26,334 nt of DNA from Ophiothrix spiculata (Eukaryota > Echinodermata > Ophiuroidea > Amphilepidida > Ophiotrichidae): assembly GCA_000969725.1 (NCBI GenBank), contig JXSR01S003891.1; one strand, 5' to 3'. Below the pieces are notes generated by a model, which was given only the letters and a program-made list of their open reading frames with translations, was not told the DNA's origin and searched no databases. How positions within the stretch are numbered: the stretch's first letter is position 1; each line of letters begins with the position of its first letter. The position numbers and the translations under genes are program-made. Shown here one piece after another: positions 1 to 8,753 of the stretch.

Positions 1-187
1 AATGAAGTGTCGGTCATAGAGTATGACTATTTGTCAAACTTTTGGAAACAGGGATTTTGTTAATTTAAGGAGATTGTCAGATGGAAAATAGTTGAATTAG
101 ACGAGTGAATAGGGTATTTATTTTTGTTAACAAAATATTCCAGTAATTCGTCACATTTTTGACCATATTTCTTAAATGAAACACAAT

Positions 188-453
188 ATGGCCATTGGCA
201 TAGCCAGGGGGGTGCGGAAGGGGCGTGCGCACCCCGGGGGTCTACAACCAAAAATCTGGATAAAGAAAATAGAAGAAGTAAATCAGTGAAAAAAAAAGCG
301 CAGTAATCCTAAATTAGTGCTAATAATATATTTTGCGACCCGTTCGATATACGCAGGTACCCCTAGCAGCGCCTGGACCCGTCGCCGTTTTGGACCGTAG
401 GATTTACTGCGCACCCCGGGGTATGCAATCCTGGCTACGCGTATGATGGCCAT
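188..453. mobile_element. hAT-like non-autonomous TIR element
   Basis: A GC-rich island in AT-rich surroundings. The left end reads GGCATAGCCAGG (from about 197) and the right end CCTGGCTACGCG (430-441), so the inner termini are inverted, and both sides carry GCGCACCCCGGGG-type sequence (227-239, 409-421). The octamer ATGGCCAT flanks both sides (188-195 and 446-453), which fits an 8-bp target duplication; because the octamer is itself palindromic it could instead be part of the TIR. Termini of the form CAGTGGCGTAGCC are common in hAT elements, and this is the basis for the family call. No transposase is present. Confidence 0.55.
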
Positions 454-630
454 GAAAATTTACAGGGGTTATGAGAAAAATATGCGCTTTCATGTGGTAT
501 CAAAAAATCTCCAATTTGATTTTGTGAGTGAAAGCAATTGGAACACACACCTTTAATGGATGTTACATATCATATCAAACTCTCTGTAGGTCTACACTAT
601 GAAAGTATTTTGATGGCTGCCTCAAATGCA

Positions 631-982
631 GGCCAAGTAAAAAAAATATAATAGTTTCTCGTCCGAATTTTTTGAAAAAAAAGAGGATGAACGCATTTTC
701 TTTACTTACCCTGTAAATACGGGACATCCCGTTTTTAACAGATATTTAAGAGTTGAAATATGGGAAATCCTGCCAAATACGGAACAGATACACATGTATA
801 GACTGCATAAGAAAACATTTCAAGAACGATCAAGAAGTGTAGATTGTGAAATGATTTGGATTTTCAGTGAAATTTTGGGAAAAAAAGAAAATTTGTAGAA
901 AGAAAAAAACCCTTTTATTTGATGAGGCAGCCAAAACGCATGCATGCGAGGACGAGAAACTATTATATTTTTTTACTTGGCC
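631..982. repeat. Inverted repeat pair with 33-34 bp arms (probable MITE)
   Basis: Arm 631-664 and arm 950-982 are reverse complements except for one extra A. They begin GGCCAAGTAAAA and end GTTTCTCGTCC. A second, shorter inverted pair (TGGCTGCCTC near 613-622 and GAGGCAGCCA near 924-933) is nested in the other order, and the 12-bp palindrome CGCATGCATGCG lies at 937-948. The interior is AT-rich with no credible coding frame. The structure fits a short TIR transposon or a foldback element; no target duplication was recognised. Confidence 0.55.
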
Positions 983-1236
983 TTACGAGTTTATTTTATG
1001 TGATATCTTATTTAGTGAGATATGTGATCAATGCATTCTCTCTTTTATGGATTGTATTCAGAAAACGAAATTGTGCTATCCTATGGGAATAACAATTTAC
1101 ATAAATTTACATAATGCTCGCATATACAGGTCATAAGCTGCGACTGTCTTTTAGTGAAAGGCTTTTGAGCCTAGGGATGGGGATACTTTTGTACATTATA
1201 TGGGGCATGTAGATGTGTGATTTAGATGGGTTAATT

Positions 1237-1336
1237 TAAGCCCATGATTTTTCACGATACAGAAAAACAGGAAAATTCATGATCAATTTGTAATGCAGAA
1301 TTTAATTTTTTGTAACAAAGAGAAATCATGGGCTTA
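1237..1336. repeat. 14-bp perfect inverted repeat, 72-bp loop
   Basis: TAAGCCCATGATTT at 1237-1250 is repeated in reverse complement at 1323-1336. This may be a decayed TIR element of about 100 bp; the interior is AT-rich and carries no recognisable gene. Confidence 0.4.
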
Positions 1337-1339
1337 GGA

Positions 1340-2630
1340 TAATTGTAGATTAGGCCTAATAAAATTTCAGAAAAGAATCCTCAATTTTTGACGCTATTGA
1401 CTCACCATTTTACACACAAAAAACCCAGACTATGAGCACCCAGGTTTCGAAGTACTGAATTATGTATTTGAAATGAATATTTAACATACTGTGTGCATGG
1501 AGAGTGATTTTTCTGTGAATGTGTCAGTTTTAATCATGGAAAGATTTAGTTTTCTTTGGATTGACTTATTGTCATATATCAGATGCTTATGATTAGGGTA
1601 CTTGTGAGCAAGAATTCCACCTGAATTATGAATTGACAGGCGTAAGATGCTCTTTAAAAAAATTATATGGATATTTCTAGCCAAAATGGCCGATTTAACA
1701 CATATTTTTGAAAATTTCTAAGAGTTTTCCTTTTTAAGATTGCTGATGTTACCATTTTTCCTAATTTTTGAAAGTAGGACCCCTTAATGTACAAATTAAT
1801 TTTATATAGAAAATTAGTTGATTATAAGTTGATTTTATGTCAAACGAATGGAAATCCTTATTAGTCTGACTTTAAAAAGGGTTTTTTGTTTGTTTTGGAT
1901 ACATTTACAATGTATTTACAAAAATTTACATGATATTAAGCAAATTGCAATGGGCTACAGCCCCCTCACCTAAGAAAGAACACCACAGGTACTCATTAGT
2001 GTTATTCCAATAAAAAATTTCATCAAGGTGCAGTATTGTATCTTTTAGTAGAATTGTGCTGTTCTTGAAAAAACTAATGAATGGAGTATCGCAATTGAAT
2101 GGGACCATTTGGTCAAAAAGACAATCCTGCACCTCACTCTTATATTCTTTGCAGGTTGCTATATTTAAAGGAGCATGGTCTGATTGCTTCAATTTTTTTC
2201 AAACTTTTTGAGATTTTGGTACCAAAATGATGGTCGTATTTTTCTCATAACTTGTGTGAAATTTCACAGTTGAGTTATGGTTTGTTTTGGAGACACATGA
2301 AAATGTTTCTAATTATGGTAACCATAATTAATTGTACACAGTAATTTATAGGCAGCACTGAAATACAAAATTGAAATGGTTTTACCGATTCAGCTGCAAT
2401 TTGACACTTAAAAGACCTTTTTAGTGGCTATCTTTCATATGACACTGAAACAAAATTTTGAAAAAATCGGACCAAGCTCTTTTAAGAGAGTTGTAATATT
2501 ATTTGCATTTTTAGATACAAATTATTCAGCTTGAACATTTTGCAAATACAAAATATTATTTGATCATTGCATTGCTGGTTTACCAATTTAATTTAATTTT
2601 TACAGAGTTGGAAATGCAGGTGTACTTCTG
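1340..2630. other. Featureless AT-rich stretch
   Basis: About 1.3 kb in which I see no gene, tRNA or strong repeat. An 88-codon open frame on the minus strand (1926-2192) has no recognisable domain and no splice or regulatory context that would support it; I regard it as chance. Confidence 0.6.
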
Positions 2631-2634
2631 ATGT

Positions 2635-2653
2635 GGGGGGGGGGGGGGGGGGG
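2635..2653 (+). repeat. Poly-G run of 19
   Basis: Nineteen consecutive G residues directly abut the left end of the palindromic MITE that starts at 2654. A run like this can form quadruplex DNA and is prone to length error in sequencing. Confidence 0.9.
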
Positions 2654-2866
2654 AGAAGATATCATGAGTATCCCATTATGTATTGCTTCCTAAAAGATTG
2701 TTTGCAATAGAAATCATGTGAGTAGTTAGTGATGAAAACATCCTAAATCAAAGTTGATTGTTGTAATCTTTCATTTGAGCATGTTTCATCACTAACTACT
2801 CACATTGTTTCCTGTACAAACAATATGGGAGGCAATACATGATGGGATATACACGGTATCTTCTCT
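2654..2866. mobile_element. Palindromic MITE, TCTTCTC family, copy 1
   Basis: A fold-back element of about 213 bp. The left arm starts AGAAGATATCATG and contains TATCCCATTATGTATTGC; the right arm contains GCAATACATGATGGGATA and ends TATCTTCTCT. The inner stem is AGTAGTTAGTGATGAAA (from 2721) against TTTCATCACTAACTACT (from 2783). The same arms recur at 6317-6526, in each large duplication unit near 19850 and 21360, and in the partial copy ending at 22922, so this is a dispersed family. It has no coding capacity. Confidence 0.75.
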
Positions 2867-2880
2867 TGAGGGAGGGGTAC

Positions 2881-3514
2881 TTAAGGTGGCTTAGCACAGA
2901 AACAATGTTGGAACCAAGTGCACTGATATCAGTGGTGTTGGACACATTCCAAAGTATTTATTCCTAGCTTTACTGTATCTTGCGCTTTAAGGTGGCTTAG
3001 CACAGATAGAATTCCTCTATTTATTTTTCTAATTTTTTGATATATGTTGTTTTCATATGTGCTGATCAGATTTCTGAAATAAAAAATAGGGGTCACCGAC
3101 TTAGTTTTTGAGAAAAATCCATTTCAAAAACACTATGTTTTACCACTTTTTACCATTTACTTCTATGGTAAAATCAAAATAAATCGGACAAAAACACTTA
3201 TAATTAAAAAACGGCTCTATTTTTTTCACTCTTTTTCACATATGTTTTGGTCCTTACATAGTTCTTTAAAAAAACGTAATAAAAAAATATGGTCACTGAC
3301 TTACTTTTTGAGATATTAAGCAAAATTAAGCAAAAAATTGGCATTTTTTCAGCAATGAGTAACACCTTAAGCACTGTGTGCTTTGAGCCCTGCGTCATCA
3401 GGAGTAACACGCATGGTCTTATGCGTGAATATAAAAATGATGCACGTGTAAGATCGCGTTATATTAAAGCGCAAGATACAGTATGCCAGAAAGTACGCTA
3501 AGTCACCGACATAA
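2881..3514. mobile_element. TTAAGG-type TIR element, outer of a nested pair
   Basis: The left end at 2881 reads TTAAGGTGGCTTAGCACAGA; the right end near 3497-3514 reads CGCTAAGTCACCGACATAA, an imperfect inverted partner. Subterminal arms TACTGTATCTTGCGCTTTAA (2971-2990) and its exact reverse complement (3464-3483) confirm the fold. A second element with the same 20-bp left end sits inside (2991-3366). Neither encodes a protein. The TTAA at the ends may be a target duplication, as in piggyBac, or part of the TIR. Confidence 0.6.
2991..3366. mobile_element. Inner TTAAGG-type element, 376 bp
   Basis: Flanked by TTAA on both sides (2987-2990 and 3367-3370). It begins GGTGGCTTAGCACAG and ends AACACC, so inner end similarity is limited to GGTG plus scattered bases. 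It lies in the loop of the outer element's perfect 20-bp inverted repeat. Inside, a direct repeat around GGTCACCGACTTAG (near 3092) and GGTCACTGACTTAC (near 3292) is about 200 bp apart. An alternative reading is a duplicated left end rather than a separate insertion. Confidence 0.45.
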
Positions 3515-3683
3515 GAATTATGGATTTTGAAGATTTTGTTACATTCTGGTGACAAGGTGTTGAAAAATATTGCAAATGGCAGCTATTGCAGATACTACTC
3601 TTTTGCACCCACATTTTTCCATTGAAGTTGTAATCATAGAAATACACTATTGGCTATTTGATGTGGATTATTGGTTGATCCAC

Positions 3684-3957
3684 TTAAAAAAGACCCAAAA
3701 GACCCGTGTTTGAAATTTTGATTGTTATTTTATGAATGATAGAAAATATGAGTAAGAGAGTAAATCTGTATAGTGGACTAAATCTGTTCGTGTTGCCCCT
3801 GCAGCACTTCGTCAGGTTTGACATGCTGGATTGGTCACGTGGCAGGGACGACAAGAAACATAGTTTGTTGAAATAAGTGAGTCCAGTAAACAGATTGACT
3901 CTTTTACCCATGTTTACTACTACTGGATGACTGAGAACATTCACTTCCAATACATAA
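3684..3957 (-). mobile_element. Possible retroelement relic (unidentified)
   Basis: The minus strand carries an open frame whose most GC-rich part (about 3780-3850) stands out from the AT-rich surroundings. I cannot name a protein family with confidence. The same stretch contains a hammerhead-ribozyme-like arrangement, CUGACGA followed by a GUGCUGC/GCAACAC stem-loop and GAAC, on the minus strand near 3785-3816. Motifs of this kind are known next to Penelope-like retroelements, which is the only reason for this call. It may equally be an ordinary repeat. Confidence 0.25.
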
Positions 3958-3982
3958 AGGAATTCCAATACATAAAGGAATT
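3947..3982. repeat. Tandem duplication of about 18 bp
   Basis: CCAATACATAAAGGAATT occurs twice in succession (about 3947-3964 and 3965-3982) at the left end of the fold-back element that follows. Confidence 0.8.
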
Positions 3983-4260
3983 CCTTCACGGTTTAATTTC
4001 CGTAAAGAAATTCCTTCGCTATAGAGTAAAGGAATACATAAAATCAATTTTTGGAGCAACCTATGAAAATCGGAGAACATTTTAAAGCATTTTCAAATTG
4101 AATGGGACCTATTCTAAAAATTTACCTATGACATTTTGAATCTGCGGAAAATGTTTCTGTTTTGCTACAAAAATTGATTTAAAGAATTCCTTTACTCTAT
4201 TGTGAAGGAATTCCTTAACAGAAATCGAACCTTGAAGGAATTCCTGTACGTATTGGAATT
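3961..4260. mobile_element. Fold-back MITE with about 99-bp arms
   Basis: Arm 3961-4059 and arm 4162-4260 are reverse complements at roughly 85 percent by eye, leaving a loop of about 100 bp. The terminal sequence is AATTCCAATACATAAAGG on the left and the reverse complement AATTCCAATACGTACAGG on the right. GGAATTCCTT is repeated several times in each arm. There is no coding capacity, and the target duplication is unclear. Confidence 0.75.
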
Positions 4261-4261
4261 A

Positions 4262-4785
4262 CGACCTTTCCCGAACTGAAATACGGCCTTGTGTATATTA
4301 TTCCTCTTTTGTGGTTAAATCTGAGATGTTGTCTTTTTTAAAGACATTTCTTGTTTGAACTGAATTCTAATATGGTTCATGTGTCTATAGCCATTCTTCT
4401 AAAGATGTTAAAAAAAATGAAGATGCTCTATATATTTAAAGGACTACAATTGTAGATTTTAAAAAAATGTAGTTTGTTTGACCTATCAGCACTGAACTGA
4501 AATGATTCTGTTTATGATACTGAATACTGACATATGTTTGTTTGTACAGCCTGTTAGTGTAATCACAACCAGCTAATTAAGCTTGTTGGATTGAATTATT
4601 CAAATATTGTGTTTGCTTATTTAGATATTCTGACAATTAATTGGTTCCCCTATTTTGCAGCCTTACAGACCAGTCTGTTGATATCACATACTAGCCTTAA
4701 TCACCAAAATTATTCAGTTGCCCTTTCAAGAGACTACAGACATTTCTGTTGAAAATACAGACCAGTCTCAAAATGAATGCAATTC
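4262..4785. other. AT-rich non-coding stretch
   Basis: No gene seen. It contains two copies of ACAGACCAGTCT (near 4666 and 4759). It also carries a 30-bp segment around GTGTTTGCTTATTTAGATAT (4604-4634) that recurs with two changes at 5671-5701. Confidence 0.5.
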
Positions 4786-5015
4786 GATCAATCAATCAAT
4801 CAATGATACACAGTACTTGCATGAAATGCATACCCCATGAAGGAGTCTATTCGTACAGGGGACCAACGGCTTTACGTGACTTCCGAACCATGGAGCAAGT
4901 AGAGTAAAATTTCTTGCCCAAGGAAACAAGGAGACGAAAACCGCCCGGCCCGGGGCTCGAACCCACAACATCTGAATTACGAGACCCGTGCTCTAACCGC
5001 TCAGCCACGCTCCCC
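4786..5015 (-). mobile_element. tRNA-derived SINE with ATTG tail
   Basis: On the minus strand the element starts at 5015 with a tRNA-like head. An A box lies in GTGGCTGAGCGGTTAGAGC, followed by an anticodon-loop-like CTCGTAA and a B box GGTTCGAGCCC (about 4954-4964). These are the RNA polymerase III internal promoter boxes. The body (about 4806-4950) includes CCTTGGGCAAGAAATTTTAC, and the 3' end is a run of ATTG units (4786-4805), a usual SINE tail. Total length is about 230 bp. A clear target duplication was not found. The open frame across it is the usual spurious translation of such a repeat. Confidence 0.8.
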
Positions 5016-5835
5016 TCTATAATTGAAGCAATACTATAAAGTGTTGACATGAAGTTTGCTCCCCCCACCCCTGACTTTTGATTTTTGGGGCTTTTTGGTA
5101 GATATTGATACCCTCCAAATGTTTTGGCTTAAAGATGCTTACTTTTTCTGTTGTGGTCATTTGCAGGCAGGGGTGGCCGCGATTATGGCGATTTAGAAGA
5201 AGCTACTAAATTTATGGACTAGGGATTTCGAAAAAACACAAATTTAGGGTACATTTTACGTGTCTTTCTATTGGCGCATTGATATTGAATAAATTACAAA
5301 ACTCACATTTTATAAAAGTGCTCATATATATAGTGACACACTTTATTATATTATTCTAAAGCCGCTGGGGTTCACGCATGAACCCCATTCATAGCAAAGT
5401 AATTCAAGTTTATTCAAGGAATTACTTTTCTACGTATTGAAATTAAACGTCTGATACTGCGGCGGGATATCTGTTTGTAAGGAGGCATGGTCATCGTCGT
5501 CTGGTCATTTGTTCCCAAATTTAATTCAAGTTTTTGAAAAAAATACACTTGAAAATACTCTTAGATAGTCATATTCTTTCATTTTAGGCTTTTTTCTCAA
5601 AACTATTTTAGATCATAATTTTATAGTATTGCTTTTTAGCTTATTGACCTGAAAATCTGAAATGATCTGAATATCGTGTTTGCTTATTTAGATATTCCGA
5701 CAGATTATTCATATCAGGAGGTATTTTTATCTCATATTATTGACTTCCTTTGATTTCTTATAAACTTCTCAAAAAAAGTTTGGAAACTTTCTTTTAGCCG
5801 CCTATATCTCATTTGTTTGAATCTTGTTTAATGTC
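5016..5835. other. Non-coding stretch with small hairpins
   Basis: No gene seen. It holds a GGGGTTCA/TGAACCCC hairpin with a 4-base loop (5367-5386) and an AAAGTAATTC/GAATTACTTT pair (5396-5405, 5419-5428). A segment at about 5157-5212 resembles 22573-22625, both with CATTTGCAGGC- or ATTTGCAGGC-type starts and AGAAGCTACTA. Confidence 0.5.
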
Positions 5836-5879
5836 TTTAAAGCAGGGCCTATATAAATTTATATAGGCCCTGCTTTAAA
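5836..5879. repeat. Perfect 44-bp palindrome without spacer
   Basis: The sequence from TTTAAAGCAGGGCC to GGCCCTGCTTTAAA is its own reverse complement with its centre in AAATTT (5855-5860). It has no loop and could extrude as a cruciform. It has no recognised neighbours and does not look like a microRNA precursor, which would need a loop and mismatches. Confidence 0.9.
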
Positions 5880-5889
5880 CACTTTAATT

Positions 5890-6316
5890 TCTAATTATCT
5901 AATTTCATAAGAGCATCTTAGGTGTGTGTGGAGGGGTTAGGTGTGTGTATAAGTGAGGTGTTGGTAGGAGGGTGCTTAATGGCTAGAAGACTTGGATTGG
6001 AAATGCAGATGATTTTCCATGATTTTAGGAAAACTTCCACCTTATTGGGTACTTTACAAATCTAGTATTCAAAAATTTCATATATCTTGATCTAAAGGGG
6101 GAAAATCTCATATCCTATATTTTTGATCTATAGGGGGAAAATGGGTATTGTTTTAAAATGGGTAGGCCTATTTTTTTTCCCTTTAAGTTTCACTTTGATA
6201 TTTGTTTCATTTCCAGTAGGATTCGCTTTAGCGTAGATGGAGTTGTTTATCTAACACTGCTATGAATTGCAAATTTATTGAAATTAAACCTTGGTATGCA
6301 AATCATTAGAATGCAC
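5890..6316. other. Non-coding stretch with a short direct repeat
   Basis: No gene seen. There is GT-rich sequence near 5921-5950. An 18-bp direct repeat GATCTAAAGGGGGAAAAT / GATCTATAGGGGGAAAAT lies at 6089-6106 and 6125-6142. Confidence 0.55.
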
Positions 6317-6526
6317 AAGAGAAAATATCATGTGTATCCCATAATGCATTGCTTCCTGTGGGAAATTTTGCACAGAAAGCCCTATGAGTTAGTGATGAAA
6401 CATGCCCAAATTGCAACAATTAACTTTGATTTATGGGCATTTCATCCCTAACTTGTCACATGATATCCCATACAAACTATCCCATAGGAAGCAATGCATG
6501 ATGGGATACACACAATATCTTCTCTT
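6317..6526. mobile_element. Palindromic MITE, TCTTCTC family, copy 2
   Basis: The left end reads AAGAGAAAATATCATGTGTA and the right end ACACAATATCTTCTCTT, so the termini are inverted over more than 15 bp. The arms carry ATCCCATAATGCATTGCTTC and GAAGCAATGCATGATGGGAT. It shares arms with copy 1 at 2654-2866 and is about 210 bp long. The loop includes TTAGTGATGAAA against TTTCATCCCTAA. Confidence 0.8.
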
Positions 6527-6597
6527 AGAATTCACTATGTTCCTTATTAGCATGACATGAGTAGGTTAAGTTGAACTGTATTTACTGAGTGAACTTC

Positions 6598-7500
6598 TTA
6601 AGGTAGCTTGAACGGCTATTTACACATGTCAGAAAATTAGGTATAAAGTGAATAGTTTTTGGGAAAGGGAAACAAAACCTATTTCCATTTCAATCGTAAC
6701 ATTTAATAAGTTTTATAATATTTGGCCAATTTCTTATGTTTTTCTTTATTTTTTGAAAATTCCCTAAAAGATCAGAGTTTTTGAATTTTCATGTCAAGAG
6801 GGATTGTGCTATGACATTCAAATTTTAGGGGCTGGTGAAGGATCACAATAGCTAAATTCTCTCGTGGGCGTTTTGCCAGAAAGTGTTTTATTATTAAGAA
6901 AAATGATTTTTTAGTTCCTAAATTTATGCATATTTTCAAACACTTATAAAATTTTCTAGAAACACTTTTATTTTAAAAGCCAACGAGAGATTGTTGCAAA
7001 TTTGATAAGCTTTCATTTGACACCTTGTTTGTTAAAATTGAAGCATGGGAAGTATGAATGAAAATTCTGAGAAATATGGCTATTCAGTGTTTCTAGAAAT
7101 TAACGCAATAAAATTTGAGAAATAGAAACATTGGAAGTCTCGCATTCGTAAACGATGAGAGATATTTCTTTAAATCAAAATTATGACAATCTGTGATCAG
7201 TTTGCCATTGAAAGAAACAAAAAATAGTTTCTTTTGTGAACCACTGCCACAGAAAAAAAATTATTTTGTAAATAGTATTTTTTTCAGAAATTTGCCAAAT
7301 TTTGTGCAATTTTGATGGTGGCCAAATTTGCCATGTACAAAGTCTATGGGAAATTGGAAAATAAAAAATAGCGTAACTCAAAAACGCTTTGACGGAAAAA
7401 ATCAAAACTTGGAATACAAGTTTTTTTCATCATTCTGCACATTCTGTGAAATTTTGAACAAATTCTGTGCAGGACACCGTAGCCGTTAGAACCACCTTAA
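6598..7500. mobile_element. TTAAGG-type element A, about 895 bp
   Basis: TTAA flanks both ends (6598-6601 and 7497-7500). The left terminus GGTAGCTTGAACGGCT is matched in inverted form by AGCCGTTAGAACCACC at the right. The interior is AT-rich and non-coding; the 74-codon minus-strand frame at 7181-7405 is not convincing. TTAA at both ends is the target signature of piggyBac-type elements, but the GGTG start differs from the usual CCC start, so the superfamily is inferred. Confidence 0.65.
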
Positions 7501-7582
7501 GGGGCCTAGCCTAGATTGTAGCTAAGATTAAGCTTTGAATCATTTAGAATATTGCTGATATTGTTGAAAGTTAGGGTGAAAA

Positions 7583-7837
7583 CATAGTCAGCCTCCAAAC
7601 AAAATTTTCACTACCAAACATTTGGTTGTGACGTCAAAATGACGAGTGACTCCAAATAAAACAACTTCAACACCAAGTTTAGACCAAATTTCGTGCTAGA
7701 TTGCACATGTATTGAATTGCCATATACATTGCACCAAATGTTTGTTACCGGTTCATACTTTAAGTTCGATGGCAAATATTTGATGACGTAACGACCAAAT
7801 GTTTGGTAGCAAAAATTTTGTTTGGAGGCTGACTATG
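7583..7837 (+). mobile_element. CATAGTC MITE, copy 1
   Basis: A 255-bp element with TIRs of about 55 bp. It starts CATAGTCAGCCTCCAAAC and ends GTTTGGAGGCTGACTATG. Subterminal sequence includes ACCAAACATTTGGT and the CRE-like octamer TGACGTCA (7629-7636). The inverted match runs a few bases further outward on each side. The family has three full copies and one fragment in this window. It encodes no protein. Confidence 0.85.
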
Positions 7838-7849
7838 TTTTCAGCCTTT

Positions 7850-8753
7850 ATCTTGGATGTGTACCCTCAGATTGATACATTTATTTTTCTTTATTTTAAA
7901 CTACTTGAGGTAATTTTCATATGTCACTCTTGAGTGAACTTCTTGTTGAGCTAATACAGGAGGGGAAGGGCATTCAAATTTGGGTTTGAAAGAGGTGTGC
8001 AGCCCCATGTGCAGCTCAGAGTTTTGAAATGAGGAGCTAGGGAACTGAAGATTGACTCTGAAAAGGGGGTATAGAGATCAAAAGTGACCCTTAAATGACC
8101 CAGGAAATGACCTTTGTGAACTCATTATCTTGGGTAAATTTGAGTTGTGGAAGCAAAAATTTCCTAACTTTTACTTGAAATGGGAGTCTTGAGAACTAAA
8201 TTTTAAAAAAGAGCTTGTGAACTACAAAAAAAAAATGAAAATAGGGTTTGTGATTCCCAAGACTGTGCATGAAGAGGTCGTCTTGAGAGCCGCACATACC
8301 CTTATCTACTTTTTATGTCAGTGCCCTCTGGGGGGAACAATTAAGGATTTAGGGACAATGGTAAAGTTGTCCCATTCTCTCTTTAAACCAATACAATTTC
8401 AAAATTGTTTGAACTGATCGTAATGCTAACCAACAGAAAGCAGAATTTCACTTATTTGTTGATTTTAAAATGTCAGATGAACTTCTAAAAGAGATTTGTC
8501 CATTAAGGTTTTAAGTTATGTAGAATTGCAAAGTAGACCAGTAGCAATGCATGATTTCCAGTGCTTATTAACGACTCACGACCAGTTGATCTTGAAATAC
8601 ATTTTACTGGGATGAATTTCTAAACGGGACTAGCCCAGATTTGTGGATAATGTTCAGCTGGCATAGTGCCCTTGAAACCGTGAAGATTTGAAAATTTTGT
8701 TAAAACTGGATGAACAATGTTCTTTATTAGCATAACTCAAGGAGGTTTATTAT
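7850..8753. other. Non-coding stretch, no gene recognised
   Basis: About 900 bp. A 66-codon plus-strand frame (8217-8417) has no recognisable motif. Sequence at 8718-8740 resembles that at 6537-6558, which lies before element A, showing that both belong to an older dispersed repeat. Confidence 0.5.

Noticed and set aside
1926..2192. 88-codon minus-strand frame as a coding exon
   Set aside because: No family resemblance that I can recognise and no repeat or codon pattern that sets it apart; length alone is not enough in AT-rich DNA.
2971..3483. CRISPR-like or bacterial integron-like structure from the repeated ends
   Set aside because: There are no regularly spaced short repeats; the pattern is explained by nested inverted-repeat elements in a eukaryotic setting.
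3684..3989. 101-codon minus-strand open frame as a real gene
   Set aside because: Its start lies in the tandem 18-bp repeat and fold-back element, no domain is recognisable, and the rest looks like a repeat relic. It is kept only as a possible retroelement trace.
4847..5068. 73-codon minus-strand frame
   Set aside because: It is the translation of the tRNA-derived SINE head; frames of this kind are a known artefact of SINEs.
5157..5166. Splice acceptor (TCATTTGCAG)
   Set aside because: The motif fits the consensus, but no open frame or recognisable exon follows, and it lies in a segment that is repeated at 22573.
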